64,000 nt of DNA from Buttiauxella gaviniae ATCC 51604. GTDB taxonomy: Bacteria; Pseudomonadota; Gammaproteobacteria; Enterobacterales; Enterobacteriaceae. The notes under the pieces are model-generated. The model was not told the DNA's origin. It saw nothing but the letters and a program-made list of their open reading frames with translations, and did not search any database. Below, piece by piece: positions 45,134 to 53,645 of this stretch. Location: contig NZ_LXEP01000031.1 in NCBI RefSeq assembly GCF_001654835.1, positions 62,001-126,000 on the forward strand, read 5' to 3'. Each line of letters begins with the position of its first letter. The stretch's first letter is position 1. Position numbers and translations under genes: made by a program.

Positions 45134-45505
45134 TATTTTTACCATCTGTTTGGCTGGTGTAGAGCCAGTATACGTTGGCAGTTTTTTTATCACTTTCCGT
45201 TATTTTTTTGGTGAATTGCTGTTTTTTGTTGTTTCCGGAGTTTGGCGGGGAAGTGTGAGATGAGTCACGGGGGAGTGCCATACCTATGGTGGGGAGGTGA
45301 TTTCTTGAATTACCATTCTTGCTACTTTCCGTTCACCTGGACGTGATTCGATCCCGCATATATCAATGAACGGTGAACGTGCCAGGGGGTAACCCCTCGA
45401 TACGTCCACCGTTTACTGAACTGTGTGGGAGCAGAAAGTTTTAGGGTAAACGAAAAATAGCAATCCTTGCTTATTCACTTTGAAGAGCACAGGTTGCCAA
45501 CAACA
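45134..45505. other. Gene-free stretch with repeated GTTCACC-type motifs
   Basis: No coding sequence is visible in these 372 bases. Between about 45329 and 45420 a motif recurs: CCGTTCACCTGGACGTGATT (forward), GAACGGTGAACGTGCC (inverted) and ACGTCCACCGTTTACTGAAC (a forward variant). They may be operators for the adjacent sugar operon or remnants of an intergenic repeat; neither is established. The symporter promoter should also lie here. Confidence 0.35.
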
Positions 45506-46966
45506 TTAGCTCCTCCAGAAAGTCCTCGAAAACAAAATCAACACCGGATAGATCTCCAGTCGACCCAACAACATCGCCGCACACATTAAGTATTTTGCAC
45601 TATCGCTCAACGTGCCAAATCCTGCGGCAGTTTCGCCAAACCCCAGCCCCATGTTGTTGATACAGGCGGCGACGGTGGCAAAAGATGTGAGCAGGTCATA
45701 TCCCTGCAAGTTCAGCATCCAGATAAAAAAGCAGGTGCACACGACGTAGAGGAAGAAAAAACTCCACACAGAACGCAAAACTCTGTCGTTAACGGGCGAG
45801 TTACCAATCCGAATACTCATGATGGCGCGTGGATGTGCCAGTTGATGTACTTCATGGCGGCTTTGCTTAAATAACACCAGGAAGCGCAGCGCTTTAATCC
45901 CACCGCAGGTTGACCCGACGCATCCGCCAAAGAAACTGGCGGACAGCAGCAGAACAATGGTGTGTACCGGCCAGGATGCGTAATCACTGGTTGATAGGCC
46001 GTTATCGGTAATCATGGAACTGGTCAGGAAAAAGGCATGAACGAACGAGGCGGGTAGGGCGTACATACCTGCGCGCCAGACTTCCAGTGTGATGATTAAA
46101 ATCACAATGCTTGCGACCATCAGGAAGAATCTCAACTCCGCACTCTTGAGAAACGGCTTAATGCTGCGACGTGCCAGGGCGACAAAATAGAGGGTGAAGT
46201 TGATGGCTGAGAGCAATGAAAAAGCCCCGGCGACAAGCTCAATAGCATAGCTGTTGTAAAAGCCGATACTTTCGGTGCGTGTAGAAAAGCCACCTAATGA
46301 GACGGTAGAAAGGCCATGACAAAGCGCATCAAAGAACGGCATGCCGGCGAGTTTGTACGCAATCGTGCAGGCAGCACCTAGCAGCAAATAAGTCAGCCAC
46401 AAACTTTTAGCTGTGTCTGCAAGACGTGGCGTGAGGCGCTCTTCTTTAAATGGCCCGGGCATTTCGGATTGATAAAGCTTCATTCCCCCAATACCCAGAA
46501 GCGGTAATACTGCTACAGCAAGCACAATGACACCGAGGCCGCCGATAAAGTTGAGCTGGGCGCGGTAATAGAGGATTGATTTGGGTAATAGGGAGACATC
46601 GTTAAAAACAGTGGCTCCGGTAGTTGTTATACCCGAAACCCCCTCAAACATGGCGTCAGCTAAAGATACGTTATAGCTGTCATCCAGCCACAGCGGCATG
46701 GCGCTGATTACTGAAAAAAGCAGCCAAAACAAAACGATGATAATAAATCCATCGCGGGTTTCGAGTTGAATATTAGACCGACCAGTCATCACCCAAGCCA
46801 GGCTTCCAAGTGTAAAAGTGATGATAAAGGTATAAAGAAAGCCAAACAGGCTGCGTTCTTTTTCAATTAAAGCCAGCAACATTGGCGGGATCATCGTCAG
46901 GCTGTAGAGCACAACCAAAAAAGCGCACAGATGAATCACAATTCTAAAACGGGTTGATATATACAT
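45506..46966 (-). CDS. trkG: Potassium uptake protein TrkG
   Basis: A 486-residue K+-translocating subunit of the Trk system. It matches E. coli TrkG (485 residues) better than TrkH: GFIIIVLFWLLFSVISAMPLWLDDSYN, FEGVSGITTTGATV, QLNFIGGLGVIVLAVAVLPLLGIGGMKLYQSEMPGPFKEERLTPRLADT and the C-terminal RLEIYPVLILFS. The four pore loops are visible: TTTGAT, STVSLGGF, MITDNGL and INNMGLG. It needs TrkA, encoded elsewhere. In E. coli K-12 trkG lies on the Rac prophage; no prophage genes surround it here. The ATG at 46966 gives the family N-terminus; the ORF extends 13 codons further. Confidence 0.9.
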   Translation of the reverse strand: MYISTRFRIVIHLCAFLVVLYSLTMIPPMLLALIEKERSLFGFLYTFIITFTLGSLAWVMTGRSNIQLETRDGFIIIVLFWLLFSVISAMPLWLDDSYNVSLADAMFEGVSGITTTGATVFNDVSLLPKSILYYRAQLNFIGGLGVIVLAVAVLPLLGIGGMKLYQSEMPGPFKEERLTPRLADTAKSLWLTYLLLGAACTIAYKLAGMPFFDALCHGLSTVSLGGFSTRTESIGFYNSYAIELVAGAFSLLSAINFTLYFVALARRSIKPFLKSAELRFFLMVASIVILIITLEVWRAGMYALPASFVHAFFLTSSMITDNGLSTSDYASWPVHTIVLLLSASFFGGCVGSTCGGIKALRFLVLFKQSRHEVHQLAHPRAIMSIRIGNSPVNDRVLRSVWSFFFLYVVCTCFFIWMLNLQGYDLLTSFATVAACINNMGLGFGETAAGFGTLSDSAKYLMCAAMLLGRLEIYPVLILFSRTFWRS

Positions 46967-47082
46967 CAGAGAAACCCAGATACCTGTGTTATTCAGGTAT
47001 ATCAATCAGGTAGGGATGGCAAAGTATAGGGTATTTTGGGTAGGAAAGGTTATCTGGCTTTATTGTGAAGGGAAGCATTGTT

Positions 47083-47110
47083 AAATGGGCAACACAGGGG
47101 TTGCCCATTT
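47083..47110 (-). terminator. Stem-loop after yahO
   Basis: AAATGGGCAA (47083-47092) pairs with TTGCCCATTT (47101-47110) ten bases beyond the yahO stop. The T run after the stem on the minus strand is short. Confidence 0.6.
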
Positions 47111-47120
47111 AGAAGACAGA

Positions 47121-47399
47121 TTACTTCTTGTTATAAACTTCTGCGGTGCCGTGAATTTTATTCTCGGTATCTGCAGAGGTTACAACATAAAACTTGCCAC
47201 CCAACTCATCGGCTTTCTTGGAGAGTTCGGCTTTGGCATCAGATGGTGACAATTCACCACTGGTGGTGATGGTGCCTACTTTTACATACTGATCTTTATG
47301 GTCGTTATAGGCTTCTTTCGTCAACAGTTCTGCTGACAATGCGCTGAATGAAACTGCACCCAAAGTTAATGCTACCAATACACCCTTAGCTATCTTCAT
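47121..47399 (-). CDS. yahO: Periplasmic DUF1471 protein YahO
   Basis: A 92-residue secreted protein of the YhcN/BhsA/YahO family. The signal peptide is MKIAKGVLVALTLGAVSFSALSA, with AELLTKEAYNDHKDQYVKVG at the mature N-terminus. The C-terminal part EVYNKK and KIHGTAEVY match E. coli YahO (91 residues). Family members are linked to stress response and biofilm; YahO itself is uncharacterised. The ATG at 47399 has GAGG upstream; a start four codons earlier would spoil the signal peptide. It lies 14 kb from the yah cluster in this window. Confidence 0.88.
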   Translation of the reverse strand: MKIAKGVLVALTLGAVSFSALSAELLTKEAYNDHKDQYVKVGTITTSGELSPSDAKAELSKKADELGGKFYVVTSADTENKIHGTAEVYNKK

Positions 47400-47583
47400 G
47401 ACGAACCTCATCTTTGCTTATGGTAGATAAATTGTTTTCCCTACCTTTAGACTATGGTTCAGAACTGTATTTCTCGCCAGCTTTGGTAAAGAAAAATTTT
47501 GTTCAAAAATAGATGCATAAGAGATTGTTCAGTATTGAAAAGCATGATTATTGCTAACCTTATCTGAGAAAAGCAGATGCAGA

Positions 47584-47602
47584 GTGGATGGGCACCATCC
47601 AC
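47584..47602. terminator. Short hairpin beyond the PTS EIIC gene
   Basis: GTGGATGG-GCA-CCATCCAC is a perfect 8-bp stem with a three-base loop, 13 bases past the stop of the EIIC gene. It lacks a T tract and may instead be a REP relic. Confidence 0.45.
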
Positions 47603-47614
47603 CCTTCGCCGGGT

Positions 47615-48979
47615 TTACGAGGTTACTTGCTCTGTTACCGGTGCTACTGAAGCTTCTTTTTGCGATTTATTGGCCTGTTCTTCGCGATATTTCAGGTTAT
47701 CCCAGATGCGGAAGAACGGGTAATACATCACCAGCGAAATCCCGAGGTTGACGATTTGCAGCACGGAACCAGAAATATGCCCGCCGGTTGCCAGGTATCC
47801 GCTGACCACGATCGGTGTAGTGAACGGCAAGGCAATACCCGCAGGTTTGGCGACAAGCCCGGTGGTCATTGCAATATAAGAAACAATCACTAATACAACA
47901 GGGGTAAGAATAAACGGCACGACCAGATACGGGTTCATCACAATCGGAATGCCAAATACCATCGGTTCGCTGATATTAAACAGGCTACCGGGGGCGGCGA
48001 TTTTACCCAATTGTTTCATCTGCGCACTGCGACTGCGGATAAGCATAAATATCACCAGTCCGAGCAGGGCACCGGTGCCGCCAGGGGCAATCCACAAGTC
48101 ATAAAATTGTTGGGTGATGATATGAGGAATAGGCAAACCGTTCTGGAATGCTTCAAGGTTCTCCGACATGTTGCTCAACCACACCGGGCGGATAAACACC
48201 AGTACGATAGTGTCGCCATGCAGGCCCAGCATCCACAAAATACCAATCAGCAATACCGAGATAATCATACCCGGCAGTGAACCGCCAACATGACTCATCG
48301 GGATACCAACCAGTTCGGTAATCATCGTATTGATGTCGCCAAATGGTGTTGCCTCAACTAACAGACGCAGCGCCAACACTACCGCTAAAACGCAGAAGCC
48401 AGGGATCAACGCCAGGAAGGATTTAGCTACCGCTGGCGGCACGCCTTCCGGCATACGGATAACCAGATTGCGGTTATTGATAAAGCGGTAAATTTCGGTT
48501 GAAAGCAGGGCGATAAGAATGGCGACGAACAACCCCTGGCTACCAATTTGCCCCATCGGCATCACGCCCTTCACTAACTGTGCCGCACCGCCCGTAGCGG
48601 GTGTAAACATGATGTGCTGCGGAATGGTCATGATAAATGCAACCAGAGACACGGCACCGGCAGTCAACGGATCAATTGTGCGGTACTTTTCCGCCAGGCG
48701 ATAAGCGATACCAAAGGCGGAGATAATCGCCATGATGTCGTAGGTCGCTTTAACCGGATAGAGCACTTTTTCCTGCCAGGTTGGGCCGAAAAAGTCGCTC
48801 ATCATTTGTGAATAACCCGGTATCGGCAGATAAGCAAAAATAAGGAAGAACGAACCAATCAACATAAATGGCATGTTCAGAATGATACCGTCACGCACCG
48901 ATAGCACATGCTTTTGCCCGGCAATTTTTAGTGCGGTTGGCAGTACATATTTTTCGATAATAGATTTGTTCATAGACAT
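47615..48979 (-). CDS. PTS cellobiose/diacetylchitobiose-type EIIC permease
   Basis: A 454-residue membrane component of the lactose/cellobiose PTS family. Typical parts are KIAGQKHVLSVRDGIILNMPFMLIGSFFLIFAYLPIPGYSQMM, GMIISVLLIGILWMLGLHGDTIVLVF, PGGTGALLGLVIFMLI and ISEPMVFGIPIVMNPYLVVPFILTPVVL. It would carry the disaccharide and phosphorylate it with EIIB. The ATG at 48979 has AGGGGG five bases upstream; a GTG six bases earlier is possible. It is the last gene of an EIIB-GH4-EIIC series. An ERIC element separates it from the GH4 gene. No EIIA gene is in the window. Confidence 0.88.
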   Translation of the reverse strand: MSMNKSIIEKYVLPTALKIAGQKHVLSVRDGIILNMPFMLIGSFFLIFAYLPIPGYSQMMSDFFGPTWQEKVLYPVKATYDIMAIISAFGIAYRLAEKYRTIDPLTAGAVSLVAFIMTIPQHIMFTPATGGAAQLVKGVMPMGQIGSQGLFVAILIALLSTEIYRFINNRNLVIRMPEGVPPAVAKSFLALIPGFCVLAVVLALRLLVEATPFGDINTMITELVGIPMSHVGGSLPGMIISVLLIGILWMLGLHGDTIVLVFIRPVWLSNMSENLEAFQNGLPIPHIITQQFYDLWIAPGGTGALLGLVIFMLIRSRSAQMKQLGKIAAPGSLFNISEPMVFGIPIVMNPYLVVPFILTPVVLVIVSYIAMTTGLVAKPAGIALPFTTPIVVSGYLATGGHISGSVLQIVNLGISLVMYYPFFRIWDNLKYREEQANKSQKEASVAPVTEQVTS

Positions 48980-48996
48980 AGACACCCCCTGCCCGG

Positions 48997-49123
48997 ATAC
49001 CCTTCATACTTCAAGCCGCAGGTACGTTGGCGGCACCCGCGCGCCCAGTCACATAGTTATTAGCTATGCTCCTGGGGACTTACGGGCTGGCCGCCTTCCT
49101 GCAACTCGAATTATTTTGGGTAG
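48997..49123. repeat. ERIC element (127 bp)
   Basis: ATACCCTTCATACTTCAAGC at the left end, GCTCCTGGGGACTTACGGGC in the core and CAACTCGAATTATTTTGGGT at the right end match the ERIC consensus. It lies between the GH4 and EIIC genes, inside what would be one operon. Confidence 0.9.
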
Positions 49124-49141
49124 AATTATAATTTTATTTAG

Positions 49142-49176
49142 TCGTAGGTCGGATTAGCGTAGCGACATCCGACAAC
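49142..49176. repeat. REP element
   Basis: GGTCGGATTAGCGTAGCGAC followed by ATCCGAC is the same unit seen at 16041-16067. It lies between the ERIC element and the GH4 gene stop. Confidence 0.75.
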
Positions 49177-49182
49177 ACTGGT

Positions 49183-50484
49183 TTAAACGTTAAACTGCGG
49201 CAACCACGCTTTGTTGATACTTAACACTTCATCGACCAGCGCAGACGCCAGATTGACATCAGCAACCAGCGGGTTTGCGACCAGCGCCAGTAACGCTTTT
49301 TTCTTATCGCCGTGTACCGCTGCTTCGATGGTCAAACGTTCAAAATCTTTAACTTGCTGAGTCAGGCCGTTCATCAGCAGCGGTAATTTCCCAAAGGCCA
49401 GCGGATGTGCGCCAAGGGCGTCAATCAGGCAGTTGGTTTCAATCACTGCGTCGTCTGGTAATCCCTGAATTGCACCGTTGTTAGCGGTATTCACCACCAT
49501 TTCAATACCGAGATTATTATGTAAGGCGTTAATCAATTGCACCGCGACCTCGGAGTAGAACGAGCCACCGCGCTGGCTAAGTTCTTCCGGTTTTTTATCG
49601 AGGTTAGGATCGGCATAGAGTTTAAATAATGACTCTTCTACCTTCATGACGAGCTCGGCACGAGTGCCTTTAGTAGCGGCATCAGAGAGTTCATCTTCCA
49701 GCATGGTACGCGTTTGCCAGAAGTAACGGTGGTAAGGGCAGGGAATGGCGCCTAGTGCGCGCAGCAAATCCGCAGGCCACGGAATCGCTTTAATGTTGTT
49801 CATGGAAAGGTGCTCCCCATCGCACAACATTTCGATCACTTCATGAGTGGCATCGCGTCCGTTTGCCAACACTTTATGCACCCAAACCATATGATTCAGG
49901 CCTGCAAAACGTAGCGAAACTTTGTCGTGAGGCAGTTTCAGCATGTCGGCAATCATATGGTGCATCGTCACCGGCACATTACACAGGCCGATAATCTTGG
50001 CCTTGCTGTAGCGCGAAACCGCTTCGGTCACAATGCCGGCCGGATTGGTGAAGTTGATAATCCACGCATCCGGGGCGAGACGCTCCACGCGGTGGGCAAT
50101 ATCGAGCATCACGGGAATGGTGCGCAACGCTTTCGCAAAACCGCCAACCCCCGTCGTTTCCTGGCCGAGAAGCTTGTGGCTTAAACCCAGTCGTTCATCG
50201 GCGGCGCGGGCGGGAAGCTGTCCCACGCGCAGCTGCGTTAAGACAAAACTGGAACCTTTGATGGCTTCGTCAGCGTCAAAATGTATGGATACCTTGACGG
50301 ACTCCAGCCCATTTCTGTCGAGCATGCGACGGGCGAGGGCGGCAATAATATCGACTTTCTCGCGACCCGCTTCTACATCTACCAATGCCAGTTCCGCCAT
50401 TGGCAGTGAAGCATGGCGTTCAATCAATCCTTCAATCAACTCCGGGGTATAACTGCTTCCCCCGCCAATAACGGTAATTTTCAT
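49183..50484 (-). CDS. GH4-family 6-phospho-beta-glycosidase
   Basis: A 433-residue NAD+- and Mn2+-dependent hydrolase of glycoside hydrolase family 4 (CelF/ChbF-like). The NAD-binding start is MKITVIGGGSSYTPELIEGL. Motifs around the metal are NFTNPAGIVTEAV, IGLCNVPVTMHH (Cys) and FAGLNHMVWVHKV (His). It would split the phosphorylated disaccharide delivered by the PTS into glucose-6-phosphate and an aglycone or sugar. The gene lies between the EIIB gene (17 bases upstream) and the EIIC gene. Confidence 0.88.
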   Translation of the reverse strand: MKITVIGGGSSYTPELIEGLIERHASLPMAELALVDVEAGREKVDIIAALARRMLDRNGLESVKVSIHFDADEAIKGSSFVLTQLRVGQLPARAADERLGLSHKLLGQETTGVGGFAKALRTIPVMLDIAHRVERLAPDAWIINFTNPAGIVTEAVSRYSKAKIIGLCNVPVTMHHMIADMLKLPHDKVSLRFAGLNHMVWVHKVLANGRDATHEVIEMLCDGEHLSMNNIKAIPWPADLLRALGAIPCPYHRYFWQTRTMLEDELSDAATKGTRAELVMKVEESLFKLYADPNLDKKPEELSQRGGSFYSEVAVQLINALHNNLGIEMVVNTANNGAIQGLPDDAVIETNCLIDALGAHPLAFGKLPLLMNGLTQQVKDFERLTIEAAVHGDKKKALLALVANPLVADVNLASALVDEVLSINKAWLPQFNV

Positions 50485-50501
50485 CTTGTTCTCCGCCTGT
50501 C

Positions 50502-50807
50502 TCAGGCCATTAGGGCGAGGGCTTTATCCAGCACGCGATCGCCGCGCATGGTGCCGTAATCCATCATATCTATCACCGCGACAGGTTTCCCCAGCGGTGT
50601 GGAAAGCTCAGTCAGGCGCTGTAATTCGTACTGTACTTGTGGGCCAAGCAATACCACGTCGGCATGGCGCAATTGGCCTTCAATTTCGGATACCGGGATG
50701 GCATCAATTTCGATTTCCAGAGAACGCTTTGTCGCTTCGGTTCGCATTTTTTGTACCAGCATGCTGGTGGACATCCCCGCAGCACAGCACAACATGATTT
50801 TTTTCAT
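50502..50807 (-). CDS. PTS cellobiose-type EIIB component
   Basis: A 101-residue phosphocarrier. MKKIMLCCAAGMSTSMLVQKM contains the phosphorylated cysteine of the lactose/cellobiose EIIB family (the CCAAGMSTSM loop). VVLLGPQVQYELQRL is also typical. AGGGGAAAG precedes the ATG; an in-frame extension to 50834 is discarded. It is the first gene of the series. The EIIA partner must come from another locus. Confidence 0.9.
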   Translation of the reverse strand: MKKIMLCCAAGMSTSMLVQKMRTEATKRSLEIEIDAIPVSEIEGQLRHADVVLLGPQVQYELQRLTELSTPLGKPVAVIDMMDYGTMRGDRVLDKALALMA

Positions 50808-50835
50808 TACAACTTTCCCCTCATTTGAAAACATA

Positions 50836-50872
50836 TTTCATACATTAGCTGTTTTAATTAGCATGTATGAAA
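50836..50872. promoter_or_regulatory. Inverted repeat between the PTS genes and the RpiR gene
   Basis: TTTCATACAT (50836-50845) and ATGTATGAAA (50863-50872) are a perfect 10-bp inverted repeat, 27 bases centre to centre. GAAAATTATTTTC directly follows. RpiR/MurR proteins bind TGAAA-type palindromes, so this is a candidate operator for the divergent regulator at 51080. A GTGTGATCAC sequence at 50885 could be a CRP half site. Confidence 0.5.
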
Positions 50873-51079
50873 ATTATTTTCATGAGTGTGATCACTGTTG
50901 GATTATTTCCAGATGGCACTGAGGCCGGATGAATATGTGATCTCTATAGAAAAATGGAAATTTAGGTCGAGCGTTGTATAGAATAATGTGTACGTGAATG
51001 AGATGGATTGAAAAATAATTTCAAACATTTATGATGTTTTTAACGAGCAGTTAATGCCGACATTAGGACGCCTCCTTTT

Positions 51080-52165
51080 ATGGATATTGTTTACCAACTG
51101 GTACACGGGTTATCTGGCCTGCCAGCGCAAGAATCTCGTCTGGCACGCTTTTTCCTCGATAACTTCGCGCAAATACCCGAAGCAACGATGGAAGAGTTAG
51201 CGGCAAAGGCAGGGGTGAGCTCTGCCACGTTGCAACACTTTGCACGCAGCATTGGCTGTGACGATATCAATGATTTTATCGGCCAGGTGCGCCATCAGCA
51301 GCAGGAGAACAATCTGCAAGTCCCCGCAGCTCCTATGCTGGGCGATGCTGCATGGGTAGATCCGGGGGCACTGAAAGCGCTGGCCCTTAACGCTGGTATT
51401 GGTAGCGAAATACTCGACAGATTTTCGCACTCCATAGGGCGTGAAAATAACGGCGATATTCTCGGCCAGATCCGCAACCGTCTGAATGACTTCAGCCAGC
51501 AAGAATCTCGCGTGGCGCAGACCATTCTTGATGATGTCTCTTTTGCCGCATCGGCCACCATCGACCAGCTTGCGACCGCTGCGGGGGTTAGCCCGGCAAC
51601 TATTACCCGATTTGCCCGAGCGTCAGGGTGTGACGATATCCGTGATTTGCGCATGAAACTGGCGCAAGCAAGCACACCGGTAGCTGGTGGCGATATAGCT
51701 TTGCCGTGGCGTGAAAAACTGAACAGGCTGCAAAATGCCCTAAATTCACAGTTTTGCGAACTGCAACCCGCAGTCATCAATCAGGCAGTTGTTCGTTTGA
51801 AACAGGCGAAAGCGGTGCATATTTTCAGCGCCAGTGCGGCAGATACGCCTTTTGCGAGCCTGTTGCAATATCGCCTGCTGACTCAGGGTTATCCGGCCAA
51901 TATTTGTCAGGACCCAGCGCTGATGAGTATTACTGCATCGATGCTTGGTGCCGGACAAGTGCTGGTGATTTTCGCAGGCTCTGCACCGGAAAATGCACTG
52001 ATTGCGGCGGCCCATCAGGCGCGTCGGCTGGGTGCTGAAATCATTTTCATTGGCCGGGATAGCGGCTCGTTTATTCACAGCGACGATATTCTGTTGCCGC
52101 TAACAGAAGTGCGCTACGGTTCGTTGTTAATTATTGATTTGCTTTGTGAAGGGATTGATAGCTGA
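51080..52165 (+). CDS. RpiR/MurR-type regulator with repeated HTH domains
   Basis: A 361-residue regulator, about 75 residues longer than ordinary RpiR proteins. It has an N-terminal HTH_6 domain (residues 1-75, including MEELAAKAGVSSATLQHFARSIGCDDINDFIGQV) and a second complete one (about 130-197, including IDQLATAAGVSPATITRFARASGCDDIRDL). A degenerate copy lies between them (about 97-132, LKALALNAGIGSEILDRFSHSIGRENN). A C-terminal SIS sugar-phosphate domain covers about 235-345. It is divergent from the EIIB-GH4-EIIC series and likely senses a phosphorylated sugar. Tandem HTH units might let one monomer contact two half sites. Confidence 0.85.
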   Translation: MDIVYQLVHGLSGLPAQESRLARFFLDNFAQIPEATMEELAAKAGVSSATLQHFARSIGCDDINDFIGQVRHQQQENNLQVPAAPMLGDAAWVDPGALKALALNAGIGSEILDRFSHSIGRENNGDILGQIRNRLNDFSQQESRVAQTILDDVSFAASATIDQLATAAGVSPATITRFARASGCDDIRDLRMKLAQASTPVAGGDIALPWREKLNRLQNALNSQFCELQPAVINQAVVRLKQAKAVHIFSASAADTPFASLLQYRLLTQGYPANICQDPALMSITASMLGAGQVLVIFAGSAPENALIAAAHQARRLGAEIIFIGRDSGSFIHSDDILLPLTEVRYGSLLIIDLLCEGIDS

Positions 52166-52180
52166 GCCGATGGTGTAAAT

Positions 52181-52207
52181 GTCGGGTGTCGCGAATGCTA
52201 ACCCGAC
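52181..52207. repeat. REP-like palindrome
   Basis: GTCGGGTGTCGCGAATGCTA followed by ACCCGAC is a diverged REP between two convergent genes. Confidence 0.55.
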
Positions 52208-52222
52208 CGGCAAACTATTTGA

Positions 52223-53443
52223 TCAGAAAGCTGTTTCCAACGTTTCGAGAACGTTGTACTGCTCATCAACCAGTAACAGTGCTTTCCATTTGTCGAATGT
52301 CAGGCACGGATGGGAAGTGCTGAAGAGCAGAATATCCCCCACCTGCACATCAGCACCGGGTTTGAGTTTCAGCATGGCGTGTTGATCCATAATGCCGGTG
52401 GTTTCGATGGTATTAGTAGCCAATTCCCGTGATTTCCCTGCTCGATAATGCGCAACAGGTTGCGGCAAACCTGCGTCAAAAGCGCTGTCTCGTTTGCCAA
52501 AATTCACAATCGCGCGGTCGCTTTCCGGTACGGATTGCACCATCGCAACCAGCTCCAGAGCCGAGACTAAATCTCCACCAAGATCACAGGCGACTTTATC
52601 GCGAGCTATAAGCTCGTCCTGCGCTTGCTGGTAAATACCGGCATCGTGCGTGATGTAACAACCTGGGCGAATAACAATGCGGCAGTTTGCCGGTTTTTGC
52701 GCGGCTAGCCAGACATTACAGACCACGTCATACCAAACAGAACCGGCACCCGTGAGGATAAATTCCCCGTCAACATATTGCTCTAGCTGGCAGGCGAGTG
52801 CCGCGGCATCGCGCAGCAATGTTTCCACTTTCGGCTGCGGGTTTTCACCGTGCAGGACGCCTTCATACAGTTCCAGACCACGTAAGCGCAGACCTGAGAG
52901 TGTAGAAATTTCTTCGGCCAGGGCTTGCGCCTGTTCAGTAGTACGACACCCACAGCGCCCGCCAGGCACGCCCAATTCAATCAAAATATCAAGCCGTTGG
53001 TTATTCGCGCTAAAGAAAGCAGAAAGCGTTTTTGCGTTGGCGAGACTGTCAACGCAACACAGGTAATCGACATCCGGATACTGTGTTTTTAGCTGTGAAA
53101 CCAGCTGCATATTTGCTTTGCCGACCAACTGGTTAACCATCAACACTCGTTTGATACCGCTAACCATCGCCATGCTTGCTTGCCAGGCGCTGCCGACACC
53201 TACCGCCCAGGCTCCGGCTTGCTGCTGCTGTTGAAAAATCCACGGTGTCATGGTGGTTTTCCCGTGAGGGGCCAGAGAGACACCGCGTGTGTCTGCGTAG
53301 CGCTGCATCCACTGAATATTGTTCTCCAGCGCGCCTTTTTTGATAACGGCTGCGGGTAAGCAAATGTCTTCGTTGAGGATATTCGCAGGGGTAAACATCA
53401 AGGCTGATTTGTGTGGTACGAGGTTACTGTTCTGGTATTTCAT
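52223..53443 (-). CDS. DSD1-type PLP-dependent amino acid deaminase
   Basis: A 406-residue fold-type III PLP enzyme (alanine-racemase-like N-terminal barrel with a D-serine-dehydratase-like C-terminal domain). The PLP lysine is in SLAPHGKTTMTPW, about residue 62. The zinc-binding pair of the DSD1 family is visible near the C-terminus (STSHPCLTFDKW). Relatives are D-serine or D-threonine dehydratases/aldolases. It is divergent from the N-acyl-D-amino-acid deacylase gene, which would supply free D-amino acids. Beta-elimination by this enzyme would give an enamine that RidA can hydrolyse. Confidence 0.83.
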   Translation of the reverse strand: MKYQNSNLVPHKSALMFTPANILNEDICLPAAVIKKGALENNIQWMQRYADTRGVSLAPHGKTTMTPWIFQQQQQAGAWAVGVGSAWQASMAMVSGIKRVLMVNQLVGKANMQLVSQLKTQYPDVDYLCCVDSLANAKTLSAFFSANNQRLDILIELGVPGGRCGCRTTEQAQALAEEISTLSGLRLRGLELYEGVLHGENPQPKVETLLRDAAALACQLEQYVDGEFILTGAGSVWYDVVCNVWLAAQKPANCRIVIRPGCYITHDAGIYQQAQDELIARDKVACDLGGDLVSALELVAMVQSVPESDRAIVNFGKRDSAFDAGLPQPVAHYRAGKSRELATNTIETTGIMDQHAMLKLKPGADVQVGDILLFSTSHPCLTFDKWKALLLVDEQYNVLETLETAF

Positions 53444-53645
53444 AACATTATTCCTTTGTGATTTTCATTTCTTTCAGACAATGTATCATTTGTAATTTAA
53501 TGAAAAATATATGTTTTATTGAAAATAATGTGATTGATTGAATAAAAGTATCATAAATTCATTGGGGTTTTGAGTAGTCTTCCACTGTTTTTTACGCTTG
53601 TAAATGGTTAACTTTAATCCAGAACATAACGGGGGTAAGGAAGAC

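Noticed and set aside
50880-50945. CRP sites (TGTGA at two places)
   Set aside because: Only half sites are clear; the second halves deviate too far from the consensus to list as features.
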